A DNA stretch of 64,000 bases from Prochlorococcus marinus CUG1415 (GTDB lineage Bacteria; Cyanobacteriota; Cyanobacteriia; PCC-6307; Cyanobiaceae): contig NZ_JAAORL010000001.1 in the NCBI RefSeq assembly GCF_017696015.1, positions 992,001 to 1,056,000 on the forward strand, written 5' to 3'. How positions within the stretch are numbered: position 1 is the first letter of the stretch; each line of letters begins with the position of its first letter. Made by a program: the position numbers and the translations under genes. A model generated the notes under the pieces. That model made no database searches. It was given only the letters and a program-made list of their open reading frames with translations, and had not been told where the DNA came from. Below, piece by piece: positions 37,980 to 48,221 of this stretch.

Positions 37980-38837
37980 ATGAGAGTGAGAAGCGGATTA
38001 CTTATAGGAATATTTGGTTTAATTGTTGTTTTGTTAGGAGGATGGTTTTTTACATTAGCAACAGCCTTGCTTACTTATCTAGCATTATTAGAATTTTTTA
38101 GGATGGCTGAATTTAAAGGAATAAAACCAGCTACTAAAACCACATTATTTTCATCTTTAGTTATTATAATTTCTACTTATCTTGAGACCATAGGTTTGAT
38201 TGAAGGAGAAATATCAAATTCAATTTTGCCTATCTGTTCAGTTGTAATATGCACTTGGTTACTTTTGCAACCAAAGCCTGGAACAATTTCCGATATTGCA
38301 GCTTCTGTTTTTGGTTTATTCTATTTAGGTTTTTTACCTAGTTACTGGATTAAGTTAAGAGGATTAGAGTCAGTGATAATAAGTTCAAATCAAGGTTTTA
38401 TTTCGTTTGAAAACTTATCTAATACTTCAGGTCTTCATTTAACTTTAACCTCTTGTTTTTTAATTGTCGCTAGTGATATTGGTTCATATTTCGTTGGTAA
38501 GTCATTTGGTAAAAAAGCTCTTTCTCCAATATCTCCGAGCAAAACAATAGAAGGTTTAATTGGAGGAATATCCTCTTCAATTTTATTAGCGATATTTTTC
38601 GCATTTTTACTTAATTGGGAAAATCCATTATTAGTTGGAATTTTATATGGAATTTTAATTTCTCTTATGGCATTAGTTGGAGATTTAATTGAATCAATGA
38701 TGAAGAGAGATGCAAAAATAAAAGATTCGGGAACTTTTTTACCAGGACATGGAGGTATTCTTGATAGAATTGATAGCTACATTTTTACTCCATCTGTTTT
38801 GTATTACATTTTTATAATTCTCAAGTTTCTAAATTAA
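37980..38837 (+). CDS. cdsA: Phosphatidate cytidylyltransferase
   Basis: CdsA makes CDP-diacylglycerol from phosphatidate and CTP, the precursor of phosphatidylglycerol in thylakoids. The 285-residue protein has about seven or eight membrane helices, SDIGSYFVGKSFGKKALSPISPSKT in outline, and the family signature KDSGTFLPGHGGILDRID near residue 249. The length is typical. It directly follows the decarboxylase gene and meets the alpha/beta hydrolase gene tail to tail. Confidence 0.95.
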   Translation: MRVRSGLLIGIFGLIVVLLGGWFFTLATALLTYLALLEFFRMAEFKGIKPATKTTLFSSLVIIISTYLETIGLIEGEISNSILPICSVVICTWLLLQPKPGTISDIAASVFGLFYLGFLPSYWIKLRGLESVIISSNQGFISFENLSNTSGLHLTLTSCFLIVASDIGSYFVGKSFGKKALSPISPSKTIEGLIGGISSSILLAIFFAFLLNWENPLLVGILYGILISLMALVGDLIESMMKRDAKIKDSGTFLPGHGGILDRIDSYIFTPSVLYYIFIILKFLN

Positions 38838-38849
38838 TTATGAAATTTT

Positions 38850-39749
38850 TTATTCCAAAAAATAATCTTGAATAATTTTACTAGATAATGATGGTAAATC
38901 TACATGAGGTAGATGACCACAATTTTGCAACCCTATAAAATTTAATTTATCAATTTTTTTTATATTTTTTATCTCTTTTTTTCCAAGAATGCGATCATTT
39001 TCTCCACACACTGCTTTGATTGGGATATTTTGAATATATTTCTGTGTTCCAGCGAACCCTCCACTTTTTGCAAATGATGCAAGTGAATTCCTCCATCCTT
39101 TACAACCTAAATGAATTGAAGCAATTTGCTCTTCCATTTCACCAACACATTCATCTGGGAAAGCAAATGCTTGCCTACAAAGACTTTTTCTGACCTGCTG
39201 CAATCCTAGAAATGAGGCCCCTATTTGGTTAAGAGGGAAAGGTATACTCTTAGGTTCTCCAAACAATCCGGCGGGTGATAAAAGGATAATTTTATCAATA
39301 GAATGATTAATTTCAAAAGAAAGTTTTAAAGCTGTTGAGCCTCCCATAGAGGCACCAATAATTTTTAGATTCTTTTTTATTTGTAAGGTCTTAAGGAGAT
39401 CAATTAAATATGAAATTATTTTAGAGGGATTGTATTCATTTGTTGCGCACCTAGGACTAAAACCAAACCCTAATAGATCAGGGATTATAACTTGGAAATT
39501 CCTTTTTAATGATTGATATATTCTCCTAAACTCTAAAAAACTACTATCAAAGCCATGGAGGAGAAGTATAGGTTGACCTTTTCCTCCAATAACCACAGGG
39601 AATTTCAAATAGTTCCAGTTCTGATTGAGTTGGATCCACTTAACATCGTTTGCCAAATAAAGACCTAAAGGGTCTAATAGCGAATTTTTGGCACTCTCAA
39701 AAAAATCAACATTTAAATCACTAAGTTGTTCGGAATGGGATTTAGTCAA
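38850..39749 (-). CDS. Alpha/beta hydrolase
   Basis: The 299-residue protein has the alpha/beta hydrolase fold, with the oxyanion segment PILLLHGFDSSFLEFRRI, the nucleophile elbow IIGASMGGSTALKLS (serine near residue 138), a late aspartate in AVCGENDRILGKKE, and the catalytic histidine in LQNCGHLPHVDLP. The substrate is unknown; relatives in cyanobacteria include hydrolases near chlorophyll genes, but nothing here supports a specific call. The start appears to be TTG at 39747-39749, eight bases after the gldA-like stop, so translation is probably coupled. Confidence 0.85.
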   Translation of the reverse strand: MTKSHSEQLSDLNVDFFESAKNSLLDPLGLYLANDVKWIQLNQNWNYLKFPVVIGGKGQPILLLHGFDSSFLEFRRIYQSLKRNFQVIIPDLLGFGFSPRCATNEYNPSKIISYLIDLLKTLQIKKNLKIIGASMGGSTALKLSFEINHSIDKIILLSPAGLFGEPKSIPFPLNQIGASFLGLQQVRKSLCRQAFAFPDECVGEMEEQIASIHLGCKGWRNSLASFAKSGGFAGTQKYIQNIPIKAVCGENDRILGKKEIKNIKKIDKLNFIGLQNCGHLPHVDLPSLSSKIIQDYFLE

Positions 39750-39757
39750 AGAAATGA

Positions 39758-40849
39758 TTATATTTTAATTTTTTGTTGTTCAAAATTTGCAATAACCTCT
39801 TCTATGTCCTGTTTATTAATTTCAAAAGGCAAAAAGTGGATCTCAGATTTATCTCGACAAGTAAAATCAGCAATTTTCTCTAAATTATTATCTTCAAAAA
39901 CATTTATTCCAAGTTGTGCAATAGTAGTGGGCAAATTCAATTGTTTCATAAGTGACAACAATTGTTTAGTTGATTGATCAGCTAATTTATTATTATTTTT
40001 CATTTCTTCTAGTCTTAATTGCAATAACAATCCAACCCCAACGATCTCACCATGTAAGAATTTGTTTGGGGTAATTATCTGAGTAATTGCATTATGAATA
40101 GCATGTGCAGCAGCAGTCCTACACTTTTCTCCCCCAATACCACCTACTAATCCTGCTGTAAGTCCACAAGCCTCTACAGTATTTCGCCAAGAAGGATTAT
40201 TTTCAAATTGACCCTTAAATGCTTTTTCTCCATCTATTAATAGTTGATCTCTTAAAACTCTTGAAATCTGAATCGCTTGTTGAACAAGACCATCATCTAT
40301 TGTTGAACTTGTTACTGAGGATTCATACCATTTTGCTAAAGCATCTGCGATACCACTTGCGAGTGTTCTCGAAGGAGCTGTTTGAATGAATTTATGATCA
40401 TATACTAAGACTTTTGGACAAGATCTTAATGCAATATCCTTTATAAACTGGCCATTTTTTGTATAAATATTTGATAAAGCCGTCCAACCTGCACATGTAG
40501 AGGCGCTAAGAGGCACTGTAATACAAGGAATATCAAGGCATTCTGCTATATATTTCCCAGAATCAAGAACTTTACCCCCTCCAGCTGCGATAACAGAGTC
40601 ATGATTATTCTTTAAGATGATATTCTTAACTCTTGATATATCTTCATAACAACAATCAAATTCTAAATCAGCAGAATTAACATTAGTGTTTTGATTCTTT
40701 AAATCTTTAAAAATTTTATTTCTAAGATCATTCGTATAAATGGTTCTTCCTAAAATTAATGGACTTTTAGTTAATTTAGTAATTTGAGGTAAAGCTTTTT
40801 CCCAAGCATCATTCCCCCTAAATATAGTTTCTGGAGAGATTGACTGCAT
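39758..40849 (-). CDS. Glycerol dehydrogenase-like metal-dependent alcohol dehydrogenase
   Basis: The 363-residue protein belongs to the iron/zinc-containing GldA group, which oxidises glycerol or related polyols with NAD+. It has the nucleotide-binding VIAAGGGKVLDSGKYIA, PLSASTCAGWTALSNIY, and the metal-binding aspartate and histidines in SGIADALAKWYE, AAHAIHNAIT and FLHGEIVGVG. The length is normal. It lies between clpC and the hydrolase on the same strand. Physiological substrate is uncertain, because free glycerol use is not established in this organism. Confidence 0.85.
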   Translation of the reverse strand: MQSISPETIFRGNDAWEKALPQITKLTKSPLILGRTIYTNDLRNKIFKDLKNQNTNVNSADLEFDCCYEDISRVKNIILKNNHDSVIAAGGGKVLDSGKYIAECLDIPCITVPLSASTCAGWTALSNIYTKNGQFIKDIALRSCPKVLVYDHKFIQTAPSRTLASGIADALAKWYESSVTSSTIDDGLVQQAIQISRVLRDQLLIDGEKAFKGQFENNPSWRNTVEACGLTAGLVGGIGGEKCRTAAAHAIHNAITQIITPNKFLHGEIVGVGLLLQLRLEEMKNNNKLADQSTKQLLSLMKQLNLPTTIAQLGINVFEDNNLEKIADFTCRDKSEIHFLPFEINKQDIEEVIANFEQQKIKI

Positions 40850-40863
40850 TTTTTTGTTAATTA

Positions 40864-43392
40864 CTAGAAGTTAGCACCTGCTAACTCTTGTTGAGATTCT
40901 TCAGAAGAAATATTGATTGTAACCTTTTTATTCTCATCAATATCAACTAAAGCCTTATCACCATCTTTTATTCTCCCGGAAAGTACTTCTTCAGCCAAAC
41001 TATCCTCTAATAAGCGCATTACAGCTCTTCTTAAGGGTCTTGCTCCATAAGAAGGATTATAGCCTTCTTCAACAAGTCTTTCTTTGAAAGCATCTGTTAC
41101 GCTTAATTTAATGCCCTTATCTTGTAATCTTGCAAAAACTTCTTGAAGCATTATTTCAGCAATTTCTTTAACCTCTTTCTTAGATAGTTGCCTGAATACA
41201 ATTATTTCATCAAGTCTATTTAAAAATTCAGGTCTGAAGTATTGCTTTAGTTCTTCATTAACTAAAGATTTAATTCTATTGTATTGGCTATCTTCAACAG
41301 AATCACCCGAAAACTCAAATCCCAAACCACCACCACCTTTCTCAATTACTTTTGAACCAATATTAGAAGTCATTATTAGCAAAGTATTTTTAAAATCTAC
41401 AGTTCTACCCTTGGAATCTGTTAATCTGCCGTCTTCAAGAAGTTGCAATAATAAATTGAATACATCTGGATGAGCTTTTTCTACTTCATCAAATAAAACA
41501 ACGGTATAAGGTCTTCTTCTAACCGCCTCAGTAAGTTGACCACCTTCATTAAAACCAACATATCCCGGAGGAGAACCTATTAATTTACTAACTGTATGTC
41601 TTTCCATAAATTCTGACATATCTAATCTGATCATTGCTTCTTCACTACCAAAGAAATATGAAGCTAATGATTTAGTCAATTCAGTCTTGCCTACACCAGT
41701 AGGACCTGAAAAGATAAAACTTGCTATAGGCCTATTGGGATTTTTTAAGCCAACTCTTGCTCTTCTAATAGCTCTAGAAACAGCTTTTACAGCTTCATCT
41801 TGTCCAATTAGCCTTTGATGAAGTGTTTCTTCCATATTGAGTAGCTTTACTGATTCAGTTTCAGTTAATTTTTGAACAGGTACACCGGTCCAAGATGCGA
41901 CAATATGTGCTACGTCTTCTTCAGAAACCATAGGGTTTTGTAAAAGTTTTGAATCATTTTTTACTGAATTTGTATCAATATTAGATTCATCCTCAACTTT
42001 AGATTCTTTATTATTTTCAAGTACCTCTTTAATTTTCGCAGACAATTCAATCTCTTTTTCTCTCAGTTGGCCAGCTTGATCAAAGTTTTGGTCCCTTACA
42101 GATTCTTCCTTTTGTTTTTGAATTTGTCTTAGTTCTTTATCTATTTGTTTGGCTTCAGGTGGAAGTTTAGAGTTTATTAAACGAACTCTGCTTCCTGCCT
42201 CATCGATAAGGTCAATAGCCTTATCGGGCAAAAATCTATCAGATATATATCTATCACCAAGGTGAGCTGCAGCCTCTAAAGCGTCATCAGTAATTTTAAG
42301 GCGATGATGTTGTTCATAACGTTCTCTAAGACCTTTTAAGATTTCGATTGTATCTTCAATAGATGGTTCCCCAACCATAACGGGTTGGAATCTTCTCTCT
42401 AGAGCAGCATCTCTTTCAATATGTTTTCTATATTCATCTAGTGTTGTTGCTCCAATACATTGGAGTTCTCCTCGAGCTAATGCTGGCTTCAGAATATTTG
42501 CCGCGTCTATAGCTCCTTCAGCAGCTCCAGCACCTATTAAAGTATGAACTTCATCTATGACAAGAATTACATTACCTGCAGATTTAATTTCTTCCATTAT
42601 CTTTTTCAATCTTTCTTCAAATTCTCCTCTATATTTTGTTCCAGCGACCAAGAGTCCTATATCAAGAGTTAAAACTCTTTTATCTTCAAGTATGTCGGGA
42701 ATATCTCCTAGCTGTATTCTTTGAGCTAAACCCTCTGCAATAGCTGTTTTACCTACGCCAGGTTCTCCAATAAGTACTGGATTATTTTTAGTCCTTCTAC
42801 CTAATATTTGAACTACTCGATCTATTTCTGCATAACGGCCAACTACTGGATCAAGTTTAGATTCACTAGCTAACTTTGTTAAATTCGTGCCAAATTCATC
42901 AAGAGTAGCAGTTTTTAAATTACCCTTACTTGAATTTGCTCCACTACCGACTTCAGCTGTTTCACCTAACATCCTTATGACTTGAGTTCTAACTTTGGAG
43001 AGGTCAATACTAAGATTTTCTAGAACCCTTGCAGCCACACCCTCTCCTTCTCTTATTAAACCTAGTAAAAGATGTTCAGTTCCTATATAGTTGTGTCCCA
43101 ATTGACGAGCTTCTTCGAGTGATAATTCTAAAACTCTTTTCGCCCTAGGGGTAAAAGGTATTTCAACAGCTACAAAACCTGAACCTCTACCAATTATCTT
43201 TTCTACTTCTATTCTTGAGTCTTTTAAATTAACACCAAGTGATTTAAGAACTTTAGCTGCAACACCTGTACCCTCTCCAATTAAACCTAATAGAATTTGT
43301 TCTGTTCCAACGAAATTATGACCAAGTCTTCTAGCTTCCTCTTGGGCAAGCATAATGACCTTTATAGCCTTTTCTGTAAATCTTTCAAACAT
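40864..43392 (-). CDS. clpC: ATP-dependent Clp protease ATPase subunit ClpC
   Basis: ClpC is the hexameric Hsp100 unfoldase that feeds substrates to ClpP/ClpR. The 842-residue protein has two N-terminal Clp_N repeats (residues 1-145), a first AAA+ domain with [13 protein letters not shown] and [12 protein letters not shown], and a middle UVR-containing coiled-coil near 430-465. A second AAA+ domain carries [13 protein letters not shown] and [12 protein letters not shown], and the C-terminal D2-small domain contains [11 protein letters not shown]. It is a complete ClpC, equivalent to the essential chloroplast form. It is followed 14 bases later by the gldA-like gene. Confidence 0.97.
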   Translation of the reverse strand: MFERFTEKAIKVIMLAQEEARRLGHNFVGTEQILLGLIGEGTGVAAKVLKSLGVNLKDSRIEVEKIIGRGSGFVAVEIPFTPRAKRVLELSLEEARQLGHNYIGTEHLLLGLIREGEGVAARVLENLSIDLSKVRTQVIRMLGETAEVGSGANSSKGNLKTATLDEFGTNLTKLASESKLDPVVGRYAEIDRVVQILGRRTKNNPVLIGEPGVGKTAIAEGLAQRIQLGDIPDILEDKRVLTLDIGLLVAGTKYRGEFEERLKKIMEEIKSAGNVILVIDEVHTLIGAGAAEGAIDAANILKPALARGELQCIGATTLDEYRKHIERDAALERRFQPVMVGEPSIEDTIEILKGLRERYEQHHRLKITDDALEAAAHLGDRYISDRFLPDKAIDLIDEAGSRVRLINSKLPPEAKQIDKELRQIQKQKEESVRDQNFDQAGQLREKEIELSAKIKEVLENNKESKVEDESNIDTNSVKNDSKLLQNPMVSEEDVAHIVASWTGVPVQKLTETESVKLLNMEETLHQRLIGQDEAVKAVSRAIRRARVGLKNPNRPIASFIFSGPTGVGKTELTKSLASYFFGSEEAMIRLDMSEFMERHTVSKLIGSPPGYVGFNEGGQLTEAVRRRPYTVVLFDEVEKAHPDVFNLLLQLLEDGRLTDSKGRTVDFKNTLLIMTSNIGSKVIEKGGGGLGFEFSGDSVEDSQYNRIKSLVNEELKQYFRPEFLNRLDEIIVFRQLSKKEVKEIAEIMLQEVFARLQDKGIKLSVTDAFKERLVEEGYNPSYGARPLRRAVMRLLEDSLAEEVLSGRIKDGDKALVDIDENKKVTINISSEESQQELAGANF

Positions 43393-43569
43393 CAGAAATT
43401 TATTTCTACTAATAACCTACCAGTTATATGTAAGTTTTGTGTTCAGAATGAGCTTTTGTGAATACCTAAAAGTATATTTTATTGAATTAAATTTAACTTT
43501 TTTAATGATATAGCAATAAATTATAGTAATTTCAAGCATTCTGGTTATCCGAACAATTAAATTCTTAAA

Positions 43570-44010
43570 TTATTTAGTTGTTAATTTTTTTTCTTTTAAG
43601 AGAGCATCTGAACCGTCTTTATAATAATTTCTTCTTATTCCCACCGTAGAAAAATCAAAGCGACTATAAAATTTCTCAGCTATATCATTCTTGTGTGAGA
43701 CTTCTAAAAATAATTTATTTATATTTAATTGTTCACATTTTTTTATTAAATAACTCATAAGGTAAGATCCAAAACCTTTTTTCCTATATTTCTGATTTAC
43801 TACAAAAAAATTTATTTGAGCTTCATCAAGAACAACATGAAAAACGCATATTCCAATTAATACATTTGAAAATAATAATCCAAAGATTATTACACCCCCT
43901 TTTTTAAATTCGTAAGCCCATTGCTTTTTGCTCCACAACGAGATCGTATTTGAATCTAATTCATAACATAAATCAATATCTTTATCATTTAATTGTTTAA
44001 TGGATATCAT
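43570..44010 (-). CDS. rimI: GNAT acetyltransferase, RimI-like
   Basis: The 146-residue protein is a GNAT N-acetyltransferase, probably the RimI type that acetylates protein N-termini such as ribosomal S18. It has an LCYELDSNTISLWSKKQW opening and the acetyl-CoA loop NQKYRKKGFGSYLMSYLIKK near residue 90 in outline. The family segment LFLEVSHKNDIAEKFYSRFDF is followed by VGIRRNYYKDG near the end. The fit to RimI is good, but other GNAT substrates cannot be excluded. 177 bases of AT-rich spacer separate it from clpC. Confidence 0.82.
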   Translation of the reverse strand: MISIKQLNDKDIDLCYELDSNTISLWSKKQWAYEFKKGGVIIFGLLFSNVLIGICVFHVVLDEAQINFFVVNQKYRKKGFGSYLMSYLIKKCEQLNINKLFLEVSHKNDIAEKFYSRFDFSTVGIRRNYYKDGSDALLKEKKLTTK

Positions 44011-44098
44011 CTTATTATAAATAAATACTCAAAACATTTGAAATTAAAGTCATTATAAAATATGACAATTTTACAATAACTCTATTTATAATTTTCCC

Positions 44099-45472
44099 AT
44101 GGAAGAAAAAAAATCCTTTTTAAAACAAAAGATTGACCTCAAAAGTCCAAATAAAAATATTGTTCCTATTACTACATCTATTGGAAGTGATGGGAAGTTA
44201 TCAATTGGTGGATGTTCTATTGAAGAATTAGTTAAAAAATATGATTCTCCTCTTTATATTTTGGATGAAATCACTTTAAGAAACTCTTGTAGAGCTTACA
44301 AAAAAGCATTAGAAACATATTACCCAGGAAAATCTCTGCCCATATATGCCTCCAAGGCAAATAGTTCTATCTTCATGAGTAACCTTGTTTCCTCAGAAGG
44401 GTTAGGACTTGATGCGGTTTCAGAAGGAGAACTATTAACTGCAATTAAAGGTGGTGTCCCAAATGAAAAAATTGTTTTTCATGGTAACAATAAATCAGAC
44501 AAAGAAATACAGTTCGCAGTTAAAAATAACATTAAAGTAATAGTAGATAATAATTATGACTTAGAAAGATTAGAGGTACTATCAAATTCATTAAATCGAG
44601 ATTTAGAAATAATGATTCGCTTTACTCCTGGTATAGAATGCCATACTCATGAATATATAAGAACAGGATCATTTGATAGCAAATTTGGTTTCGGAATTGA
44701 ATATTTAAATATTTTATTTGCCAAAATTAAAAATACAAAACATCTTAAATTAAAAGGATTGCATGCTCACATTGGTTCTCAAATTTTTGAACTAGAGCCG
44801 CATAAGGATCTGGGAGAAATAATGGTAAATGTTATTTTGGACGCCAAAAAGTTTGGCCATGATATTGAAAAATTAAATGTAGGTGGAGGTTTAGGCATTA
44901 AATATACAGAAAATGACGATCCCCCTTCAATTGATGAATGGGTGAAAACAATTTCCACCTCAGTTGTTAAAGCTTGCAAAAAACACAATTTAGATTTTCC
45001 TACATTGATGTGTGAGCCTGGAAGATCTATTGTATCTACTGCAGGAATAACAATTTACAAAATTGGGGCTTTTAAAGAAATCCCAGGAATAAGAACATAT
45101 TTATCTGTTGATGGAGGGATGAGCGATAATCCAAGACCCATTACATATCAATCAAATTATTCTGCATGCTTGGTAAATAATCCCTTTAACAATAATTCCA
45201 AAAATAAATACACTATCGCTGGCAAGCACTGCGAATCAGGAGATGTATTGTTTAAGGAGATAGAACTAGCAGATTGCGAAACAGGAGATCTAATATGTGT
45301 TTTTGGTACTGGTGCATACAATTATTCAATGAGTTCTAACTACAACAGAATTCCGAGGCCAGCTGCTCTCTTGGTTTGTGATGGTGAAGCGGAGATTATT
45401 CAAAAAAGAGAAAGTCCATTGGATCTTTTAAAGTATGATGTCTTACCTGATCGCTTTATCAAACAAAATTAG
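44099..45472 (+). CDS. lysA: Diaminopimelate decarboxylase
   Basis: LysA removes CO2 from meso-diaminopimelate to yield lysine. The 457-residue fold-type III PLP protein has the cofactor lysine in IYASKANSSIFM near residue 84, GLHAHIGSQ near 222, the glycine-rich LNVGGGLGIKY, and CEPGRSIVSTAG. The conserved late segment is VFGTGAYNYSMSSNYNRIPRP. The first 30 residues are extra compared with short forms. It heads a rightward run that continues with cdaA and uppS. Confidence 0.96.
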   Translation: MEEKKSFLKQKIDLKSPNKNIVPITTSIGSDGKLSIGGCSIEELVKKYDSPLYILDEITLRNSCRAYKKALETYYPGKSLPIYASKANSSIFMSNLVSSEGLGLDAVSEGELLTAIKGGVPNEKIVFHGNNKSDKEIQFAVKNNIKVIVDNNYDLERLEVLSNSLNRDLEIMIRFTPGIECHTHEYIRTGSFDSKFGFGIEYLNILFAKIKNTKHLKLKGLHAHIGSQIFELEPHKDLGEIMVNVILDAKKFGHDIEKLNVGGGLGIKYTENDDPPSIDEWVKTISTSVVKACKKHNLDFPTLMCEPGRSIVSTAGITIYKIGAFKEIPGIRTYLSVDGGMSDNPRPITYQSNYSACLVNNPFNNNSKNKYTIAGKHCESGDVLFKEIELADCETGDLICVFGTGAYNYSMSSNYNRIPRPAALLVCDGEAEIIQKRESPLDLLKYDVLPDRFIKQN

Positions 45473-45500
45473 GTACATTTAAATTAATTTTGTTTTTAAT

Positions 45501-46409
45501 GTGAATTTCTGGGAGATTATAAATTTAAAGCTTTTATTAGATTTCTTATTCGCTGTTGGTTTTGGACTTTTATTATTTTCAAGAGTAAAAGAACAGAGAA
45601 CATTATGGCTTTTAAGAGGATATTTATTTTTAGTTTCATCCGCATGGTTTATTCAAAGATATGCATACCTTCCATTAACATCAAAATTAATTGATGCTGC
45701 GGTACTAGCTTGCTCTCTTTCCTTAGCTATCCTTTGGCAGGGAGAACTAAGAAGATTAATGGAATTATTAGGTACTGGGAGGCTAGCTGTATTACTTGGA
45801 AATCCACCAAAGGAATTTAGAGCAACTTCAACTACTATTACTCAGTTAGTTGATACGGCAGGTAAACTCTCTCAGAATAGAAGAGGTGCCTTAATTGTTG
45901 TGGATTTGGGGAGTGATTTAAGGCCTGAAGATTTTTTATATTCAGGTACAAATATTGAAGCACAATTATCAACTGACCTTTTAATAAATCTTTTTGCAAC
46001 AGATACACCATTACATGATGGAGCAGTTCTTGTGAAAGGTAACAAAATAATATCTGCTGGTGTAATACTGCCTCTCTCGAGGCAAGGAATCAGTAGATAC
46101 GGCACAAGACATTTAGCTGCATTAGGCATTACAGAAAGATTTGACAGGTGTATTTGTATTGTTGTTTCTGAAGAGACAGGTACGTTATCATTAGCAAACC
46201 AAGGAAAACTTGAAAGGCCAATAACCAGCAGCAGGTTACAAGAACTTCTTGTGAATTTGATTGGTAATCAAAACTCTATTGGAGCAAGTAAATCATCTTT
46301 AAATAAGACTGCTTCATCCCAAAAAACCAAATCAAGTGATAATATTATCACTGATATTAATGAAAAAGAGACCAATAAATCAGAAAGCTTCACTAACTAC
46401 AAGGATTAA
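45501..46409 (+). CDS. cdaA: Diadenylate cyclase (c-di-AMP synthase), CdaA type
   Basis: CdaA joins two ATP molecules to form the second messenger c-di-AMP. The 302-residue protein has three N-terminal membrane helices (within residues 5-80), then a DAC domain with DGA at 173-175 (LHDGAVLVKGNKI) and GTRHLAALGITE, where the second arginine of the usual RHR is Leu205. The last 45 residues are Ser/Lys-rich and probably disordered. Translation starts at GTG (45501-45503). Cyanobacterial c-di-AMP has been linked to night survival and osmotic control in other species. A PgpH-like hydrolase lies at 19081. uppS follows by 3 bases. Confidence 0.9.
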   Translation: MNFWEIINLKLLLDFLFAVGFGLLLFSRVKEQRTLWLLRGYLFLVSSAWFIQRYAYLPLTSKLIDAAVLACSLSLAILWQGELRRLMELLGTGRLAVLLGNPPKEFRATSTTITQLVDTAGKLSQNRRGALIVVDLGSDLRPEDFLYSGTNIEAQLSTDLLINLFATDTPLHDGAVLVKGNKIISAGVILPLSRQGISRYGTRHLAALGITERFDRCICIVVSEETGTLSLANQGKLERPITSSRLQELLVNLIGNQNSIGASKSSLNKTASSQKTKSSDNIITDINEKETNKSESFTNYKD

Positions 46410-46412
46410 CTA

Positions 46413-47216
46413 ATGATTTTTGGAAAAATAATTGACAAGAAAAATAATGAATTATCAAAAAAAATAGATAATAAAAAAGTGCCAGAACATGTTGCAATAA
46501 TTATGGACGGGAATGGGAGATGGGCTACTAAAAAAGGATTACCTCGATCATTTGGGCATAACAAGGGTGTTAGTGTATTAAAAGAGGTTCTTAAAGTATC
46601 AAAAAATTTAGGTTGTAAAGTACTTACTGTTTATGCTTTTTCAACTGAAAATTGGACAAGACCAACAAAAGAGGTTGATTATCTCATAAATCTCTTTAAC
46701 CAAGTTTTGAGAAACGAAATTCAAGAAATCCATCAAGAATTAATTAAAATAAAATTTATCGGGGATTTAACCCCTTTCCCAGAGGCTTTAAAAAAAATAA
46801 TATATAGTTCAGAATCTCTAACTAAAAACAATAATTCTTTTTTATTAAATATTTGTATAAACTACGGAGGTAGGCAAGAAATAGTAAAAGTTGCAAAAGA
46901 ATTAGCATTACAATCTTCTTCTGGAGAAATAAAACCAAGTGAAGTTAATGAAGAATTATTTAATTCAAAGCTATTAACTCAAGGAATTAAAGATCCAGAA
47001 TTACTCATAAGAACTAGTGGAGAAAAAAGGATAAGTAATTTTCTTTTATGGCAATTAGCTTATTCAGAAATTTACATCTCAGAAGTACTCTGGCCAGACT
47101 TCAATGAATTCGAATTCCTTAAAGCAATAATTGATTATCAATCAAGGAATAGACGTTTCGGCGGTATAGAATCATTACACAATGAATCTTTTGAAGATTC
47201 TCAGTGTTCTTCCTAA
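46413..47216 (+). CDS. uppS: Isoprenyl transferase (undecaprenyl diphosphate synthase)
   Basis: The enzyme adds isopentenyl units in cis to make the lipid carrier of peptidoglycan synthesis. The 267-residue protein has PEHVAIIMDGNGRWATKKGLP with the catalytic aspartate, TVYAFSTENWTRPTKEV, NICINYGGRQEI and the C-terminal LIRTSGEKRISNFLLWQLAYSE in outline. The length is standard. It starts 3 bases after the cdaA stop, and bioB follows 6 bases later, so this is a tight operon. Confidence 0.95.
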   Translation: MIFGKIIDKKNNELSKKIDNKKVPEHVAIIMDGNGRWATKKGLPRSFGHNKGVSVLKEVLKVSKNLGCKVLTVYAFSTENWTRPTKEVDYLINLFNQVLRNEIQEIHQELIKIKFIGDLTPFPEALKKIIYSSESLTKNNNSFLLNICINYGGRQEIVKVAKELALQSSSGEIKPSEVNEELFNSKLLTQGIKDPELLIRTSGEKRISNFLLWQLAYSEIYISEVLWPDFNEFEFLKAIIDYQSRNRRFGGIESLHNESFEDSQCSS

Positions 47217-47222
47217 CAAAAA

Positions 47223-48221
47223 ATGACTAATCAGTTATATACCAAAATTAGGTTCGATTGGGATAGAGAGGAGATATTAGAAATACTTAATATGCCTCTT
47301 ATTGATTTAATGTGGGAATCACAAATTGTTCACAGGAAATTCAACAAATACAAAGTTCAATTAGCATCATTGTTCAGCGTAAAAACTGGAGGATGTGAGG
47401 AAAATTGTTCTTATTGTAGCCAATCAATTTATAGTTCTAGCGAAATCAAAAGTCACCCACAATTTCAAGTTGAACAGGTTCTAGCAAGTGCCCAAATAGC
47501 AAAGAAAGAGGGTGCAGAAAGGTTTTGTATGGGTTGGGCTTGGAGAGAAATTAGAGACGGGAAATCCTTTAATGCAATGTTAAAGATGGTAAGTGGGGTT
47601 AGAGATCTAGGAATGGAAGCATGCGTTACTGCTGGAATGCTCACTGATGAACAAGCATCAAGACTTGCTGAGGCAGGTTTAACAGCCTATAATCATAATC
47701 TTGATACTAGTCCAGAGTATTATAAAAATATTATTACGACTAGAACTTATCAAGACAGATTAGATACTATCAAGAGAGTAAGAAATGCAGGAATAAATGT
47801 ATGTTGCGGAGGAATAATAGGCTTGGGGGAAACTAATGGTGATAGAGCATCTCTTTTGGAAGTCCTGTCAAACATGAATCCACACCCTGAAAGTGTTCCT
47901 ATAAATTCATTAGTAGCTATTGAAGGTACTGGTTTAGAAGATAATCAAGAGATTGATTCGATTGAGATGATAAGAATGATAGCCACGGCAAGAATTCTTA
48001 TGCCTAAAAGCAAAATAAGATTAAGTGCTGGGCGAGAGAAACTATCAAAAGAAGCCCAAATTTTATGTTTTCAATGCGGGGCAAATTCAATTTTTTATGG
48101 AGATGAGTTACTTACGACGTCAAATCCATCTTTTCAATCAGACAGAAAACTTCTAAAAGAGGTTGGCGTTCTATTCAATAAAGATTTTGAAACTTATAAA
48201 AAAACATTATCTTCTCGATGA
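47223..48221 (+). CDS. bioB: Biotin synthase
   Basis: BioB is the radical-SAM enzyme that inserts sulfur into dethiobiotin. The 332-residue protein has the cluster motif CEENCSYC (Cys58, Cys62, Cys65), the [14 protein letters not shown] segment, [12 protein letters not shown], and a C-terminal barrel with [27 protein letters not shown] in outline. The start ATG is clear. Its stop codon overlaps the ATG of the rhodanese gene (ATGA), giving coupled translation. Confidence 0.96.
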   Translation: MTNQLYTKIRFDWDREEILEILNMPLIDLMWESQIVHRKFNKYKVQLASLFSVKTGGCEENCSYCSQSIYSSSEIKSHPQFQVEQVLASAQIAKKEGAERFCMGWAWREIRDGKSFNAMLKMVSGVRDLGMEACVTAGMLTDEQASRLAEAGLTAYNHNLDTSPEYYKNIITTRTYQDRLDTIKRVRNAGINVCCGGIIGLGETNGDRASLLEVLSNMNPHPESVPINSLVAIEGTGLEDNQEIDSIEMIRMIATARILMPKSKIRLSAGREKLSKEAQILCFQCGANSIFYGDELLTTSNPSFQSDRKLLKEVGVLFNKDFETYKKTLSSR

